NCBI GenBank assembly: GCA_001897835.1
Contig: MKUN01000038.1
Span: 1-62,417, forward strand
Reading direction: 5' to 3'
Length of the DNA: 62,417 nucleotides
From: Bacteroidetes bacterium 46-16
GTDB lineage: Bacteria; Bacteroidota; Bacteroidia; Chitinophagales; Chitinophagaceae
In this document: positions 1 through 6,904 of the stretch, in pieces
Position numbering within the stretch: position 1 is the stretch's first letter
Layout: each line of letters opens with the position of its first letter
Position numbers and translations under genes: made by a program
Notes under the pieces: model-generated
Told to the model about the DNA's origin: nothing
Database searches by the model: none
Seen by the model: only the letters and a program-made list of their open reading frames with translations

Positions 1-672
1 GTTCAGCACTACAAAATCAAAGCGGTCTTCGGGGTCTTGTTGGTGGGTAGCCTTGAAGGAAAGGAAGTCGGTAAAGCCTTCAAAAACGATGACCTCACCG
101 GCACTGTTATCAATGGTGGTGATGCCTTTTGGCGAGCTACTGGCTTTGAAGTAAGGATTGCGTATTTCAAAGCCTCCCAGGTCATTTTTGAAGCCGATAC
201 CATAATACACTTTTCCGTTAAGTTCGTACCGAACCTCACGGCAGTAGCGGTCAGCTATATCAATGGGTATGCGGCGTTGCTGCAAGTAGCGTAGAAGGGC
301 GGTAGAGGAAAGTATGAAGTCTCCCAAAATCTTTATTTGGTTCTCAGGTTCAGGTCTGGTGATAGACTGCTGAATTGAGGGCTTTTGAAGGGAAAGATTA
401 CCGCTTAAATTCTGTAGCAATTCGGAAACGGTGCAGCCGTGATAAAGGATAGCAAAATCGACCAGGTTACCACCTTTGCCCATGCCGTGGTCATACCAGC
501 GATTTAGCTTACGATTGACCTTAAAAGATGGTGTTTTTTCTTCCCTTAAAGGGGATAAATACCAGTAGTCATTGTTCCTCACCTTCACCGGTTCGTACCC
601 TAAGCCGGACAGGAATTGAACCATGTCCTTATTTTTGGCTTCATTAATACAAAGCCTTTGGTTGATACCCAT
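1..672 (-). CDS. Toprim/DNA primase-like protein of a mobile element, truncated at window edge
   Basis: This open frame starts with ATG at 672 on the minus strand and runs off the left edge without a stop, giving 224 residues. The N-terminal half reads like the zinc-binding/helical part of element-borne primases: a YWYLSPLREEKTPSFKV segment, then WYDHGMGKGGNLVDFAI, the pattern of CHC2-type primases in which the DNA-binding module precedes the Toprim fold. The last visible part (GEVIVFEGFTDFLS) matches the conserved Toprim acidic motif, where EG supplies the catalytic glutamate. The second Toprim motif (DxD) would lie outside the window. Such primases are common in Bacteroidetes ICEs and are thought to prime replication of the transferred single strand. 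The function is inferred from motifs. Confidence 0.8.
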   Translation of the reverse strand, partial: MGINQRLCINEAKNKDMVQFLSGLGYEPVKVRNNDYWYLSPLREEKTPSFKVNRKLNRWYDHGMGKGGNLVDFAILYHGCTVSELLQNLSGNLSLQKPSIQQSITRPEPENQIKILGDFILSSTALLRYLQQRRIPIDIADRYCREVRYELNGKVYYGIGFKNDLGGFEIRNPYFKASSSPKGITTIDNSAGEVIVFEGFTDFLSFKATHQQDPEDRFDFVVLN

Positions 673-742
673 AACGCCACAATTTCAAATACACAATCAT
701 TTCTTCTATGCGAAGTTAAACATGCGCTATGGCTTCAACCTA

Positions 743-766
743 TCCTCATTAAATTTTAAGCAGGAT
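743..766. repeat. Direct repeat, left copy flanking the MgtC-like gene
   Basis: The 24 bases here recur at 1741-1764 with one substitution (AAG versus GAG in the second half). Each copy begins with TCCTC and ends with CAGGAT, so each can also form a weak ATCCT/AGGAT hairpin. The two copies bracket one gene, 998 bases apart. Confidence 0.7.
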
Positions 767-1003
767 ACGATGACCATCTCTCGCGATTGAATGACATGAA
801 GACAAAATACAGCAACGTATGAAAATCGGATTTCAAACTGACGTATAACACGTTTACTGTATTGCAAGAACAGGTGACGGTTGTACCCAATACCAGTTCA
901 TCAACAGCTTGTATGAATTCAAAATTTAAGTAGGAACATATTCGATTTCAAACGTTTAGCTATTCCGGGATTCCTTCAGAAATTACGGATAGCCTATACC
1001 ATT

Positions 1004-1011
1004 TAATTTTG
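1004..1011 (+). promoter_or_regulatory. Possible Bacteroidota -7 box (TAATTTTG)
   Basis: Fits the TAnnTTTG consensus and sits 17 bases before the ATG at 1028, so a transcript would have a very short leader. No clear -33 TTG element is visible at the usual spacing, so the support is moderate. Confidence 0.4.
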
Positions 1012-1027
1012 AAGAAAAAACTAGAGT

Positions 1028-1720
1028 ATGAGCGGCTATATGTTAAGTAATCAGGAAATAGCGGTAAGGTTGGTTGTAGCCGCTGTCCTGGGTGGCTTTA
1101 TTGGCTGGGACAGGGAACGTAAAGAGGGTGTTGCCGGCTTGCGAACACATATGCTCGTATGTGTCGGCTCTTCTTTAATCATGATCGTTTCTGCATTTGG
1201 CTTCCAGGATATACTGGGACATCCTTCGGTTGTGCTGGACCCGTCCAGGATAGCTGCACAGGTAATCAGCGGTATCGGTTTTTTGGGTGCCGGTACCATC
1301 CTGTTTCTTCGACCTCAAATCATTCGTGGCTTGACCACTGCCGCAGGCCTGTGGAGTGTTGCGGGAGTAGGATTAGCTGTTGGCGGTGGCCTGTACCTGG
1401 CCGCAGTATTCGCTACCGGTATTATGTTCATTATCCTTGCAATCATTAAACCTTTTGAGCGCAGATTTTTCAGAAGTATCAAAGGCAGATCCATGACGCT
1501 GTTTTTCAATTCCAAATTGATAGCACTAGCGCAAATTGAAAGTGTATTTGTGAAAAATGAATTGGTGACAAATGAGATGTGGATACATTCCAATAGCGGA
1601 GACAATCTGGACCAGCTAAAAGTAATTTTTGATATCAAATCGCCCATATCAAAAATCGTAGTGGCTATTGATGAACTAAAAGCAATGAACGGTGTAAACG
1701 AGATCATTTCTCAAATCTGA
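1028..1720 (+). CDS. MgtC/SapB family membrane protein
   Basis: A 230-residue protein with the MgtC N-terminal membrane domain: a first helix with LVVAAVLGGFIGWDRER, then GLRTHMLVCVGSSLIMI, AAQVISGIGFLGAGTIL and GLTTAAGLWSVAGVGLAVG. These are the conserved glycine-rich helices of this family. A soluble C-terminal tail of about 85 residues follows. MgtC-family proteins sit in the inner membrane and are linked to growth in low magnesium and, in some pathogens, to F-type ATPase inhibition. Which role applies here cannot be read from the sequence. A second in-frame ATG at 1040 is an equally possible start. The gene is flanked by the 743/1741 repeat, which hints at acquisition as a unit. Confidence 0.9.
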   Translation: MSGYMLSNQEIAVRLVVAAVLGGFIGWDRERKEGVAGLRTHMLVCVGSSLIMIVSAFGFQDILGHPSVVLDPSRIAAQVISGIGFLGAGTILFLRPQIIRGLTTAAGLWSVAGVGLAVGGGLYLAAVFATGIMFIILAIIKPFERRFFRSIKGRSMTLFFNSKLIALAQIESVFVKNELVTNEMWIHSNSGDNLDQLKVIFDIKSPISKIVVAIDELKAMNGVNEIISQI

Positions 1721-1740
1721 CAGGACTGATTATCCTGTCA

Positions 1741-1764
1741 TCCTCATTAAATTTTGAGCAGGAT
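1741..1764. repeat. Direct repeat, right copy flanking the MgtC-like gene
   Basis: Near-identical partner of 743-766. It starts 20 bases after the stop codon of the MgtC-like gene. A TTTTG inside this copy lies about 26 bases upstream of the TACTTTTG box of the next gene, so the repeat may contribute to that promoter. Confidence 0.7.
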
Positions 1765-1782
1765 GTGAATACGAACATTATC

Positions 1783-1790
1783 TACTTTTG
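1783..1790 (+). promoter_or_regulatory. Possible Bacteroidota -7 box (TACTTTTG)
   Basis: Matches TAnnTTTG, 36 bases before the ATG at 1826. A TTTG at 1753-1756 could act as the -33 element, though the spacing of 26 bases is longer than usual. Confidence 0.4.
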
Positions 1791-1825
1791 TGTGACAAGT
1801 ATTATTTACAATAAAGCGTGTGATT

Positions 1826-2110
1826 ATGATGACGAGTAGTGATGTAGCCAAAGTGTATGATACAATCTTAAGTATCCCTGGCATGAATGAAACAGTGAAG
1901 GTCGACATGCGTATCTCCCGTAAAAACGTGTTGCTTCTGCATAGTATTATCAAGCTTGGTCTTTCCAGAAAGGATGAAGACAAATCCGGCTTACTTACGA
2001 GTATTCCCCAGGAGGCTTTAGAGGAGTTAAAGATCATCGCGGACGAATACCTTACAAAGGCAGGCCTAACAACGCTTAGCGAGAAGCTTAATGCGCTGAA
2101 CGCGAAGTAA
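1826..2110 (+). CDS. Small conserved element protein of unknown function
   Basis: About 95 residues, predicted soluble and largely helical, with no signal peptide or membrane segment. It has a patch MNETVKVDMRISRKNVLLL followed by a helical C-terminus ending in leucines and lysines. The composition resembles small hypothetical proteins carried near regulatory genes of Bacteroidetes ICEs, but no function can be given. In-frame starts exist at GTG 1820, ATG 1826 and ATG 1829. The ATGs are preferred because the upstream TACTTTTG box leaves a sensible leader. It stands alone between the MgtC-like gene and a gap of about 400 bases. Confidence 0.6.
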   Translation: MMTSSDVAKVYDTILSIPGMNETVKVDMRISRKNVLLLHSIIKLGLSRKDEDKSGLLTSIPQEALEELKIIADEYLTKAGLTTLSEKLNALNAK

Positions 2111-2517
2111 TATTTACGCCCAAAAAACTTAAAGCCGTTTCGCAAGGAGGCAGCTTCGGTTATATTTTGCTAAATTTATAACATGATGTGCAATTCATAA
2201 ACATAATACGTAAATTACTTCAAAGACCCTTTGGCCATTATCGGTTTATAAACAGTACAATTTTACAAAGTGAACGAGCCAATCTGTTTTAAGCATAGGT
2301 CCGCTTTTTGCAATAAGCGATATCCGCATGATGATCATAAGGAGAATTTGTCCCTTGTCAATGACTTTACGATTGATCTTCCGAATGAATATTTCAACAG
2401 GAAATTACTTCCGGCGATTGTTTAGGCGTGTTGAAATATGTTAAATAAGCCTTTCTGCCCACTGTGAGAACAATTGGAAAGTTTTATTTATTCCCATTGA
2501 TAATTAGCCATCAACAA
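2111..2517. other. Intergenic region, possible gene remnant
   Basis: About 400 bases without a convincing gene. A 51-codon frame with a GTG start runs from 2270 to 2425 and lacks family features. It could be a remnant. The sequence is AT-rich, as expected for a promoter region of the response regulator at 2518. Confidence 0.4.
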
Positions 2518-2967
2518 ATGGAAGAATACAAGAAAATCAAAATAGCACTTGTTGACGATCATGCAGGCATCCGCAAAACTATTGCCGGTTACTTAGCTGA
2601 AATGGATTTGGAGGTTTCCATTGATGCAGAGAGTGGCGAGGAGCTCCTAAAAAAGTTAGCAATAGCAACTGACAGGCCGGATGTATGCCTGATTGACTAC
2701 AGCATGCCCCGCATGATGGGTGATGAACTGGCTGCCAAGCTACGTGAAGCATATCCATCTATTAAGTTGGCTGCGATGACCGGCAATATGGATACAACAT
2801 GCCTTATCAAAATGATCAAAAATGGCTGTGATAGCTTTTTTATTAAAAGTAGCAATCCTTTAGAATGGCATAGGGGAATTGTTGCGTTGCTGAACAAAGG
2901 CCATTATTATACGGAATGGATGGAGCAGTCTTTGTTACAACTTATCCGCATAGGTGGACTTCCCTAA
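2518..2967 (+). CDS. Receiver-only response regulator (first of a tandem pair)
   Basis: About 149 residues forming one CheY-like receiver domain: the acidic pair in KIALVDDHAG, the phosphoacceptor Asp in VCLIDYSMPRMMGDELA, the switch Thr in LAAMTGN and the conserved Lys in FFIKSSN. It stops shortly after, at a TEWMEQSLLQLI helix, with no DNA-binding or catalytic output domain. The receiver style is that of NarL/LuxR-type regulators, so it looks like such a regulator without its HTH. The start is set at ATG 2518, just before the receiver. A GTG frame extends 18 residues upstream but adds nothing domain-like. It may act as a phosphate sink or bind a partner, and the kinases at 24964 and 26382 are possible donors. 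Confidence 0.85.
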   Translation: MEEYKKIKIALVDDHAGIRKTIAGYLAEMDLEVSIDAESGEELLKKLAIATDRPDVCLIDYSMPRMMGDELAAKLREAYPSIKLAAMTGNMDTTCLIKMIKNGCDSFFIKSSNPLEWHRGIVALLNKGHYYTEWMEQSLLQLIRIGGLP

Positions 2968-3214
2968 AAGTAATTTTGCACTAAAAGATACTTTTTTTAC
3001 TTCTTAGCTCATTCCTCAATTGTAGATAAGATATCTGCCGTGGATCGCTTTATAATTGTTCCATTACAGAAAGGAGTAAATATCACTAGTTCTACTAGAT
3101 TACCGCTAAAAGTGCTTTGCCTTATAGCAATTATCAGTTTCCTTCGCTTTTGCCTAGCAATGAGGCCACATATCATTGATGCAACTCTCTTATGGATTAT
3201 TTAAAGAAATCTTG

Positions 3215-3676
3215 ATGGAATCAAATAAGATTACCGTGGCTATTGTAGACGATCATAAGGAAATGAGGTCGGCTATTATAGACTATTTAAGGGAATTAGG
3301 ATTTGATGTCATCCTTGAGGCTCGGCATGGTGCTGATATGTTACAACAATTAGCCGCAGCTGCAGAATTGCCCCAAATCTGTCTGTTGGATTACACCATG
3401 CCGGGCATGAAAGGAGACGCGCTGGCAAAACATATGCGTCAGCGATTCCCATCGGTAAAATTGGCAGCAATGACTACGAACATGACCACCCATTGTCTTT
3501 TAGCAATGTTAGGCAACGGCTGTACCGGGTATTTGATAAAAAGCAGCAACCCTACTGAATGGAAAAAAGGGATTGAAGAAATTATCAGCAAGGGGTTTTA
3601 TTTCACCGAATGGATGCAAAAAACACTTCTTGACTATATACACGTGAATTATGCAGCATTCAGCAAATACCTATAA
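3215..3676 (+). CDS. Receiver-only response regulator (second of a tandem pair)
   Basis: About 153 residues, a close paralogue of the gene at 2518. It has the same landmarks: VAIVDDHKE, the phosphoacceptor in ICLLDYTMPGMKGDALA, the Thr in LAAMTTN, the Lys in YLIKSSNP and the trailing FTEWM helix. It also lacks an output domain. The start at ATG 3215 places the receiver directly at the N-terminus, and an upstream ATG at 3176/3179 would add 13 unrelated residues. The two copies are separated by about 250 non-coding bases, so each probably has its own promoter. The retained phosphorylation residues argue that both are functional and not decayed. Confidence 0.85.
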   Translation: MESNKITVAIVDDHKEMRSAIIDYLRELGFDVILEARHGADMLQQLAAAAELPQICLLDYTMPGMKGDALAKHMRQRFPSVKLAAMTTNMTTHCLLAMLGNGCTGYLIKSSNPTEWKKGIEEIISKGFYFTEWMQKTLLDYIHVNYAAFSKYL

Positions 3677-3708
3677 GATGCCTACGTGACAACCTTTGGA
3701 TAATCACT

Positions 3709-4185
3709 CTATTTATAGCCACTTTTTTCAACCTTATATGTTGTCACGTAAATCTGTTTACCATTAATGTCTACTTTCATGGTGTTTACATCTGCAACAA
3801 AAACGGTATCGACATCACTATAAACACCTGTAGGCATCCCCCTCATACCGTGCGGATTTCCCTGAGCCAGTGGAATGAGTTTGCCATCGGGCATGCGATA
3901 ATAATAACTATTCCATACATCCTTATAAATGCTTTGTGTGCTTAAGATACCAGATTGGGGAATATCAAATATCCGATGTTCGCCATCGTTTTTTTCAGCT
4001 ATACCATCAGCCTGACCGTAAATGACCGTTATTTTTCCCGTAAAACCAGATGAAACTATAAACATGTCTGCACGGTCTCCGAGATAGTTAACGATAAAAA
4101 TGGCTGCGCAAAGTAGTAAGGTAATTACAATAATGATGGGTACTATTATTTTCAGATCAGCATTGCTTTTTATTTCGTTTGTCAT
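3709..4185 (-). CDS. Small membrane-anchored protein of unknown function
   Basis: 158 residues: a short cytoplasmic N-terminus, one strong membrane helix (about residues 12-33, IIVPIIIVITLLLCAAIFIV), then a soluble domain rich in beta-type segments (FTGKITVIYGQADG, FDIPQSGILSTQS). The domain resembles the small extracytoplasmic domains annotated as DUF6843, but this is from memory and uncertain. It is transcribed divergently from other genes of this area. The next gene (4200-4502) lies 14 bases upstream on the same strand, so the two probably form an operon. Confidence 0.6.
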   Translation of the reverse strand: MTNEIKSNADLKIIVPIIIVITLLLCAAIFIVNYLGDRADMFIVSSGFTGKITVIYGQADGIAEKNDGEHRIFDIPQSGILSTQSIYKDVWNSYYYRMPDGKLIPLAQGNPHGMRGMPTGVYSDVDTVFVADVNTMKVDINGKQIYVTTYKVEKSGYK

Positions 4186-4199
4186 AGGAGAATCGACAA

Positions 4200-4502
4200 T
4201 TACTTGTCAGGTTTTTTTGATTTTGGAATGCATACTTCCTCTACGATTTTGATGATCTCAAGTTCCAATTCATAAGGAAGTACCGAAGGTGTAATGTTCC
4301 AGTCGTTACCAATTTTTATTACCTCTACTATTTTATTATTGCCACGCAAGTCTGCAGAAACTCTATAAAATGATGGACTGTCAACATGCGTTATTTCGTA
4401 GAAATCACACAGGTAATATTCTTGTGTTGTGGTTAAATAAATGCCCTTAAAATGGCTATATTTTTCAATGGGCAGCAGTTTCCGGTCTTCTTCTTTTTTC
4501 AT
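4200..4502 (-). CDS. Hypothetical protein, 100 residues
   Basis: A soluble, charged protein starting MKKEEDRKLLPIEKYSHF and ending in a lysine-rich tail (CIPKSKKPDK). No recognisable domain. It lies 14 bases upstream of the membrane-anchored protein gene at 3709 on the same strand, suggesting joint expression. The role is unknown. Confidence 0.55.
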   Translation of the reverse strand: MKKEEDRKLLPIEKYSHFKGIYLTTTQEYYLCDFYEITHVDSPSFYRVSADLRGNNKIVEVIKIGNDWNITPSVLPYELELEIIKIVEEVCIPKSKKPDK

Positions 4503-4812
4503 ATTTTACAAAGTGATTCGTGTTAATCTGTATTATTAACTAACAAGGGTCACAGGAAGAGAAGAATAGAAAGAATAAATAACTACCGCTCTTAGTTTGG
4601 GGCTAACTAAATAACTGTAGTGTCTTTTTAAAAGTAGCCTGATTACCTATTCTTCATTTGTTGAGCTTTTAACTTGCCAATATCAAAATATTCAATAACT
4701 AAATCAAGGGGAAAAACCCCTTACTTTTTTGCAAAAAAATATTATAGTAGCGTGTTCTCGGTTTTAAGCGTTTGGTGTATTATTTACCTGTTTGCCTTTT
4801 TACGTGATTGCT
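4503..4812. other. Intergenic region with a G4/C4 hairpin
   Basis: 310 bases between two minus-strand genes with no reading frame of note. AAGGGG, a five-base loop and CCCCTT form a hairpin at 4706-4722. It is followed by ACTTTTTT on the plus strand, so it looks like a terminator for plus-strand transcription although no plus-strand gene precedes it nearby. It may instead act on the end of the minus-strand XRE transcript. Confidence 0.45.
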
Positions 4813-5208
4813 TCATAGTTTGTCCGTCACCTTAGCAATTAAATCGAATAATTGCTGTTTTGTTGCCTTTAAATCATCCCTTAATAATCTTATTTGCTCG
4901 TCTTTATCAGCCACTATCCTATCATACAAAGCGTGTAACGCTGTTGTGCTCACTTCGGGATGATTCTTGCCTTTTCGGTGATCGTTGTTAGTGATCCGCA
5001 GCTCGTCAGACAGGAAATATTCACTGTCTACGCCGTATAGCTCTGCCAACTTCTTAACTCGGTCAATAGTGAGCCGTATTTGCCCGGACTCCAGCTTTGA
5101 GTAGGTATTTTGTTCAATACCCAGACAGTCGCCTACATATTCCTGCGTATAGCCTTTGCTTTCTCGAAGCACCCGCATAATTTTATTTCCCGATACCTCT
5201 AAAACCAT
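4813..5208 (-). CDS. XRE-family HTH transcriptional regulator
   Basis: 131 residues with an N-terminal lambda-repressor-like HTH (about residues 9-62): IMRVLRESKGYTQEYVGDCL, then the recognition part IEQNTYSKLESGQ and TIDRVKKLAELYGV. The C-terminal third is a predicted coiled coil (VADKDEQIRLLRDDLKATKQ), which probably gives dimerisation or partner binding. This layout is common among small regulators of Bacteroidota mobile elements. A long structured non-coding stretch lies upstream. The target is not visible. Confidence 0.85.
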   Translation of the reverse strand: MVLEVSGNKIMRVLRESKGYTQEYVGDCLGIEQNTYSKLESGQIRLTIDRVKKLAELYGVDSEYFLSDELRITNNDHRKGKNHPEVSTTALHALYDRIVADKDEQIRLLRDDLKATKQQLFDLIAKVTDKL

Positions 5209-5643
5209 TTCATTGAGTTTAAGCTACGGCTTTATAATGCGATCAATTTAGTTTTCATGGGTGTTTACCTTCTTTGGATCAACTTGCTGTACTCTGTTTT
5301 ACATAAAAATGGACAAAGGCCCTATGATGTGTCATAGGCAAGCAATTCATAAGCTGCGCGAAGAAGTTCTGGATAATGATTGTTTTCGATGTCCATATAC
5401 TCAGGTTTGTTTCTGTGGACACCGGCGCAAAAAAAGAGCGTGGGTCTCCACCTACACCGTACTGAGGCCTTAGGAAGCCCAACAACGAGTAAGCAAGCGC
5501 CCACGCCTTTGGCGTGAGCGTCCTCACTTGGTCCCGTTGTTCTTTTGAAAGTTCCTAAGTTTCAGTACAGGGACTCAAAGCAAAAACGCTTTAAGTTATT
5601 TCTATATCGGACAAAGATAACAATGTTTCCTTGTCCATGAATC
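5209..5643. other. Structured non-coding region upstream of the XRE gene
   Basis: A gene-free stretch between the XRE start and the HU terminator. A 70-codon plus-strand frame (5261-5473) has no protein-like features. Between 5438 and 5541 there are several pairing segments: GCGTGGG (5438-5444) with CCCACGC (5500-5506), CACGCC (5502-5507) with GGCGTG (5511-5516), and AACAACG (5481-5487) with CGTTGTT (5535-5541). The first two pairings compete for the same bases. This suggests a folded RNA leader or a small RNA, in an orientation that cannot be decided. Confidence 0.4.
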
Positions 5644-5687
5644 ATCCTACAAGTCCTGTGATTAGTTGCTTAAGTGGCTTGTAGGAT
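5644..5687 (-). terminator. Inverted repeat downstream of the HU gene
   Basis: ATCCTACAAG (5644-5653) pairs perfectly with CTTGTAGGAT (5678-5687) over a 24-base loop, starting 10 bases past the HU stop codon. It lacks a strong T-run, so it may act as a weak terminator or a 3' stability element. Confidence 0.5.
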
Positions 5688-5696
5688 ATTACAGCT

Positions 5697-5990
5697 TTAT
5701 TTTTTAGCAGTTTTGGCACCAGCAATCTTTGCGGAGAATTCTGAGCCCGCTTTGAATTTAGGTGTTTTGCGAGCTTTGATCTTAATGGTTTCGCCTGTCT
5801 GCGGATTACGGCCATTGCGTGCAGAACGCTCGGTTACTGAGAAGGTGCCAAAACCGACAAGTGTTACCTTATCACCTTTTTTTAGTGCAGCCACTACTGA
5901 ATCAGTGAAGGAATCGAGTGCATCATTAGCCTGGGATTTAGTCAGACCGGCATTTTTTGCTATTTGGTCAATCAATTCTGCTTTGTTCAT
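5697..5990 (-). CDS. HU-family nucleoid DNA-binding protein
   Basis: 97 residues matching HU throughout: MNKAELIDQIAKNAGLTKSQ at the N-terminus, VTLVGFGTFSVTERSARNGRNP in the body, then the TGETIKIKARKTPKFKAG stretch with the DNA-bending arm and the conserved Pro. The C-terminus is lysine-rich. HU dimers bend and compact DNA. In mobile elements an HU copy may assist integrase or maintenance, but this copy could equally be a general nucleoid protein. It is followed on its strand by an inverted repeat. Confidence 0.95.
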   Translation of the reverse strand: MNKAELIDQIAKNAGLTKSQANDALDSFTDSVVAALKKGDKVTLVGFGTFSVTERSARNGRNPQTGETIKIKARKTPKFKAGSEFSAKIAGAKTAKK

Positions 5991-6062
5991 AATTAAGCGT
6001 GTTTATTGTGTGAGTATTGTTTAGCTTGTAAAAATATTAATTTCGGTCATAGAACGCATCTA

Positions 6063-6899
6063 TTATACTTTTTTCAAAATTGACGCCTGCAACAGGCTTG
6101 CTATTACTTCAGAGCGTGTACCAATAAGTAATCGTTTATCTGCATCATGCTCTATGATTATACCCATCAGGTAAAAGTCCGCTTCTGCAGGGTCAGCAAT
6201 TTCATAGGATTGAATATACCAGATACCGCAGCCGCTTATTCCTTGCGGGTCCGGACTCATTGTCATATCATCCGCAGCTACAATTCTACTCTTCCTTTTA
6301 TTAAAGTTGAGCAGGATAGTATTGCTCCTGTCGAACTGAAATTTTTCAAACGTTTTGGCCTGTTTGAAATACGAGGATTGATATACCTCCGCCGGAACAG
6401 ATTTAGATATATAAACCAAAGGCTCATACTTTAGCTTTCTTTTTTTATTGTCTATACTGGTCCGTGAAAGAGGGTGCCCAACAATCAAATAGTCTGTTTT
6501 GTCCGGAATGTTTATCGTAGGGCGCAGCTTCTGTACATCCAGGAATTTGTAGCATTCAGAAAGTATTGCTACAGATTGAGGCTGTAATTTGATAAGGGCC
6601 AGGTCTATCTCGTCATAAATTCCCTTACTGGAAAATACATCCCCGGATAACAGCCGCAAGTGACCCCCGGCATCCAAGACACCAAACTTTACCAGGCTGT
6701 CCCCCTGGTGCACACAGTGCCTTGCAGTAAGCATATAGTGCGTATTGTTAGCTTTGAATAGCACGGAACTGCCATGCGGCTGTATAGTATCTGCAGCTAT
6801 ATCCTTGAACGTAAAAAGCTGCGGCGTGACCTTGGCTACCCGCTTTGCTGTTTCGTTATATATTTCGTTTACGTGATCTTCCAGTGAAATCAAATCCAT
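6063..6899 (-). CDS. Trypsin-like serine peptidase, second gene of a DUF3800-like/protease pair
   Basis: 278 residues with a trypsin/chymotrypsin-fold triad readable by eye: His61 in YMLTARHCV, Asp99 in YDEIDLALIKL and Ser222 in the GxSG-type motif PQGISGCGIWY. There is no signal peptide and no membrane segment, so it is probably cytoplasmic, unlike most bacterial trypsin-like proteases. The gene starts 5 bases after the stop of the 373-residue gene at 6905-8026, so the two are almost certainly co-transcribed. The surroundings (HipBA and an AIPR protein) suggest a defence or stress function. Cytoplasmic trypsin-like proteases do occur as effectors in some bacterial defence systems. The substrate is unknown. 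Confidence 0.75.
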   Translation of the reverse strand: MDLISLEDHVNEIYNETAKRVAKVTPQLFTFKDIAADTIQPHGSSVLFKANNTHYMLTARHCVHQGDSLVKFGVLDAGGHLRLLSGDVFSSKGIYDEIDLALIKLQPQSVAILSECYKFLDVQKLRPTINIPDKTDYLIVGHPLSRTSIDNKKRKLKYEPLVYISKSVPAEVYQSSYFKQAKTFEKFQFDRSNTILLNFNKRKSRIVAADDMTMSPDPQGISGCGIWYIQSYEIADPAEADFYLMGIIIEHDADKRLLIGTRSEVIASLLQASILKKV

Positions 6900-6904
6900 G
6901 AGTT

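Larger units (their letters stand above)
673..1027. other. Intergenic region, no gene seen
   Basis: About 355 bases between the primase-like gene and the MgtC-like gene, which are divergent. No convincing reading frame was found. It contains the left copy of a 24-base direct repeat (743-766) and a possible promoter box just before the MgtC-like gene. Confidence 0.5.

Noticed and set aside
2270-2425. 51-codon frame with a GTG start between the small conserved gene and the first receiver
   Set aside because: No domain, no promoter and no conserved features. Possibly a remnant, not supported as a gene.
4706-4730. Strong terminator on the plus strand
   Set aside because: The T-run is on the plus strand but there is no plus-strand gene upstream, so it is mentioned only as a hairpin.
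5261-5473. 70-codon plus-strand frame
   Set aside because: Lies over the structured non-coding stretch, with odd composition and no protein-like pattern.
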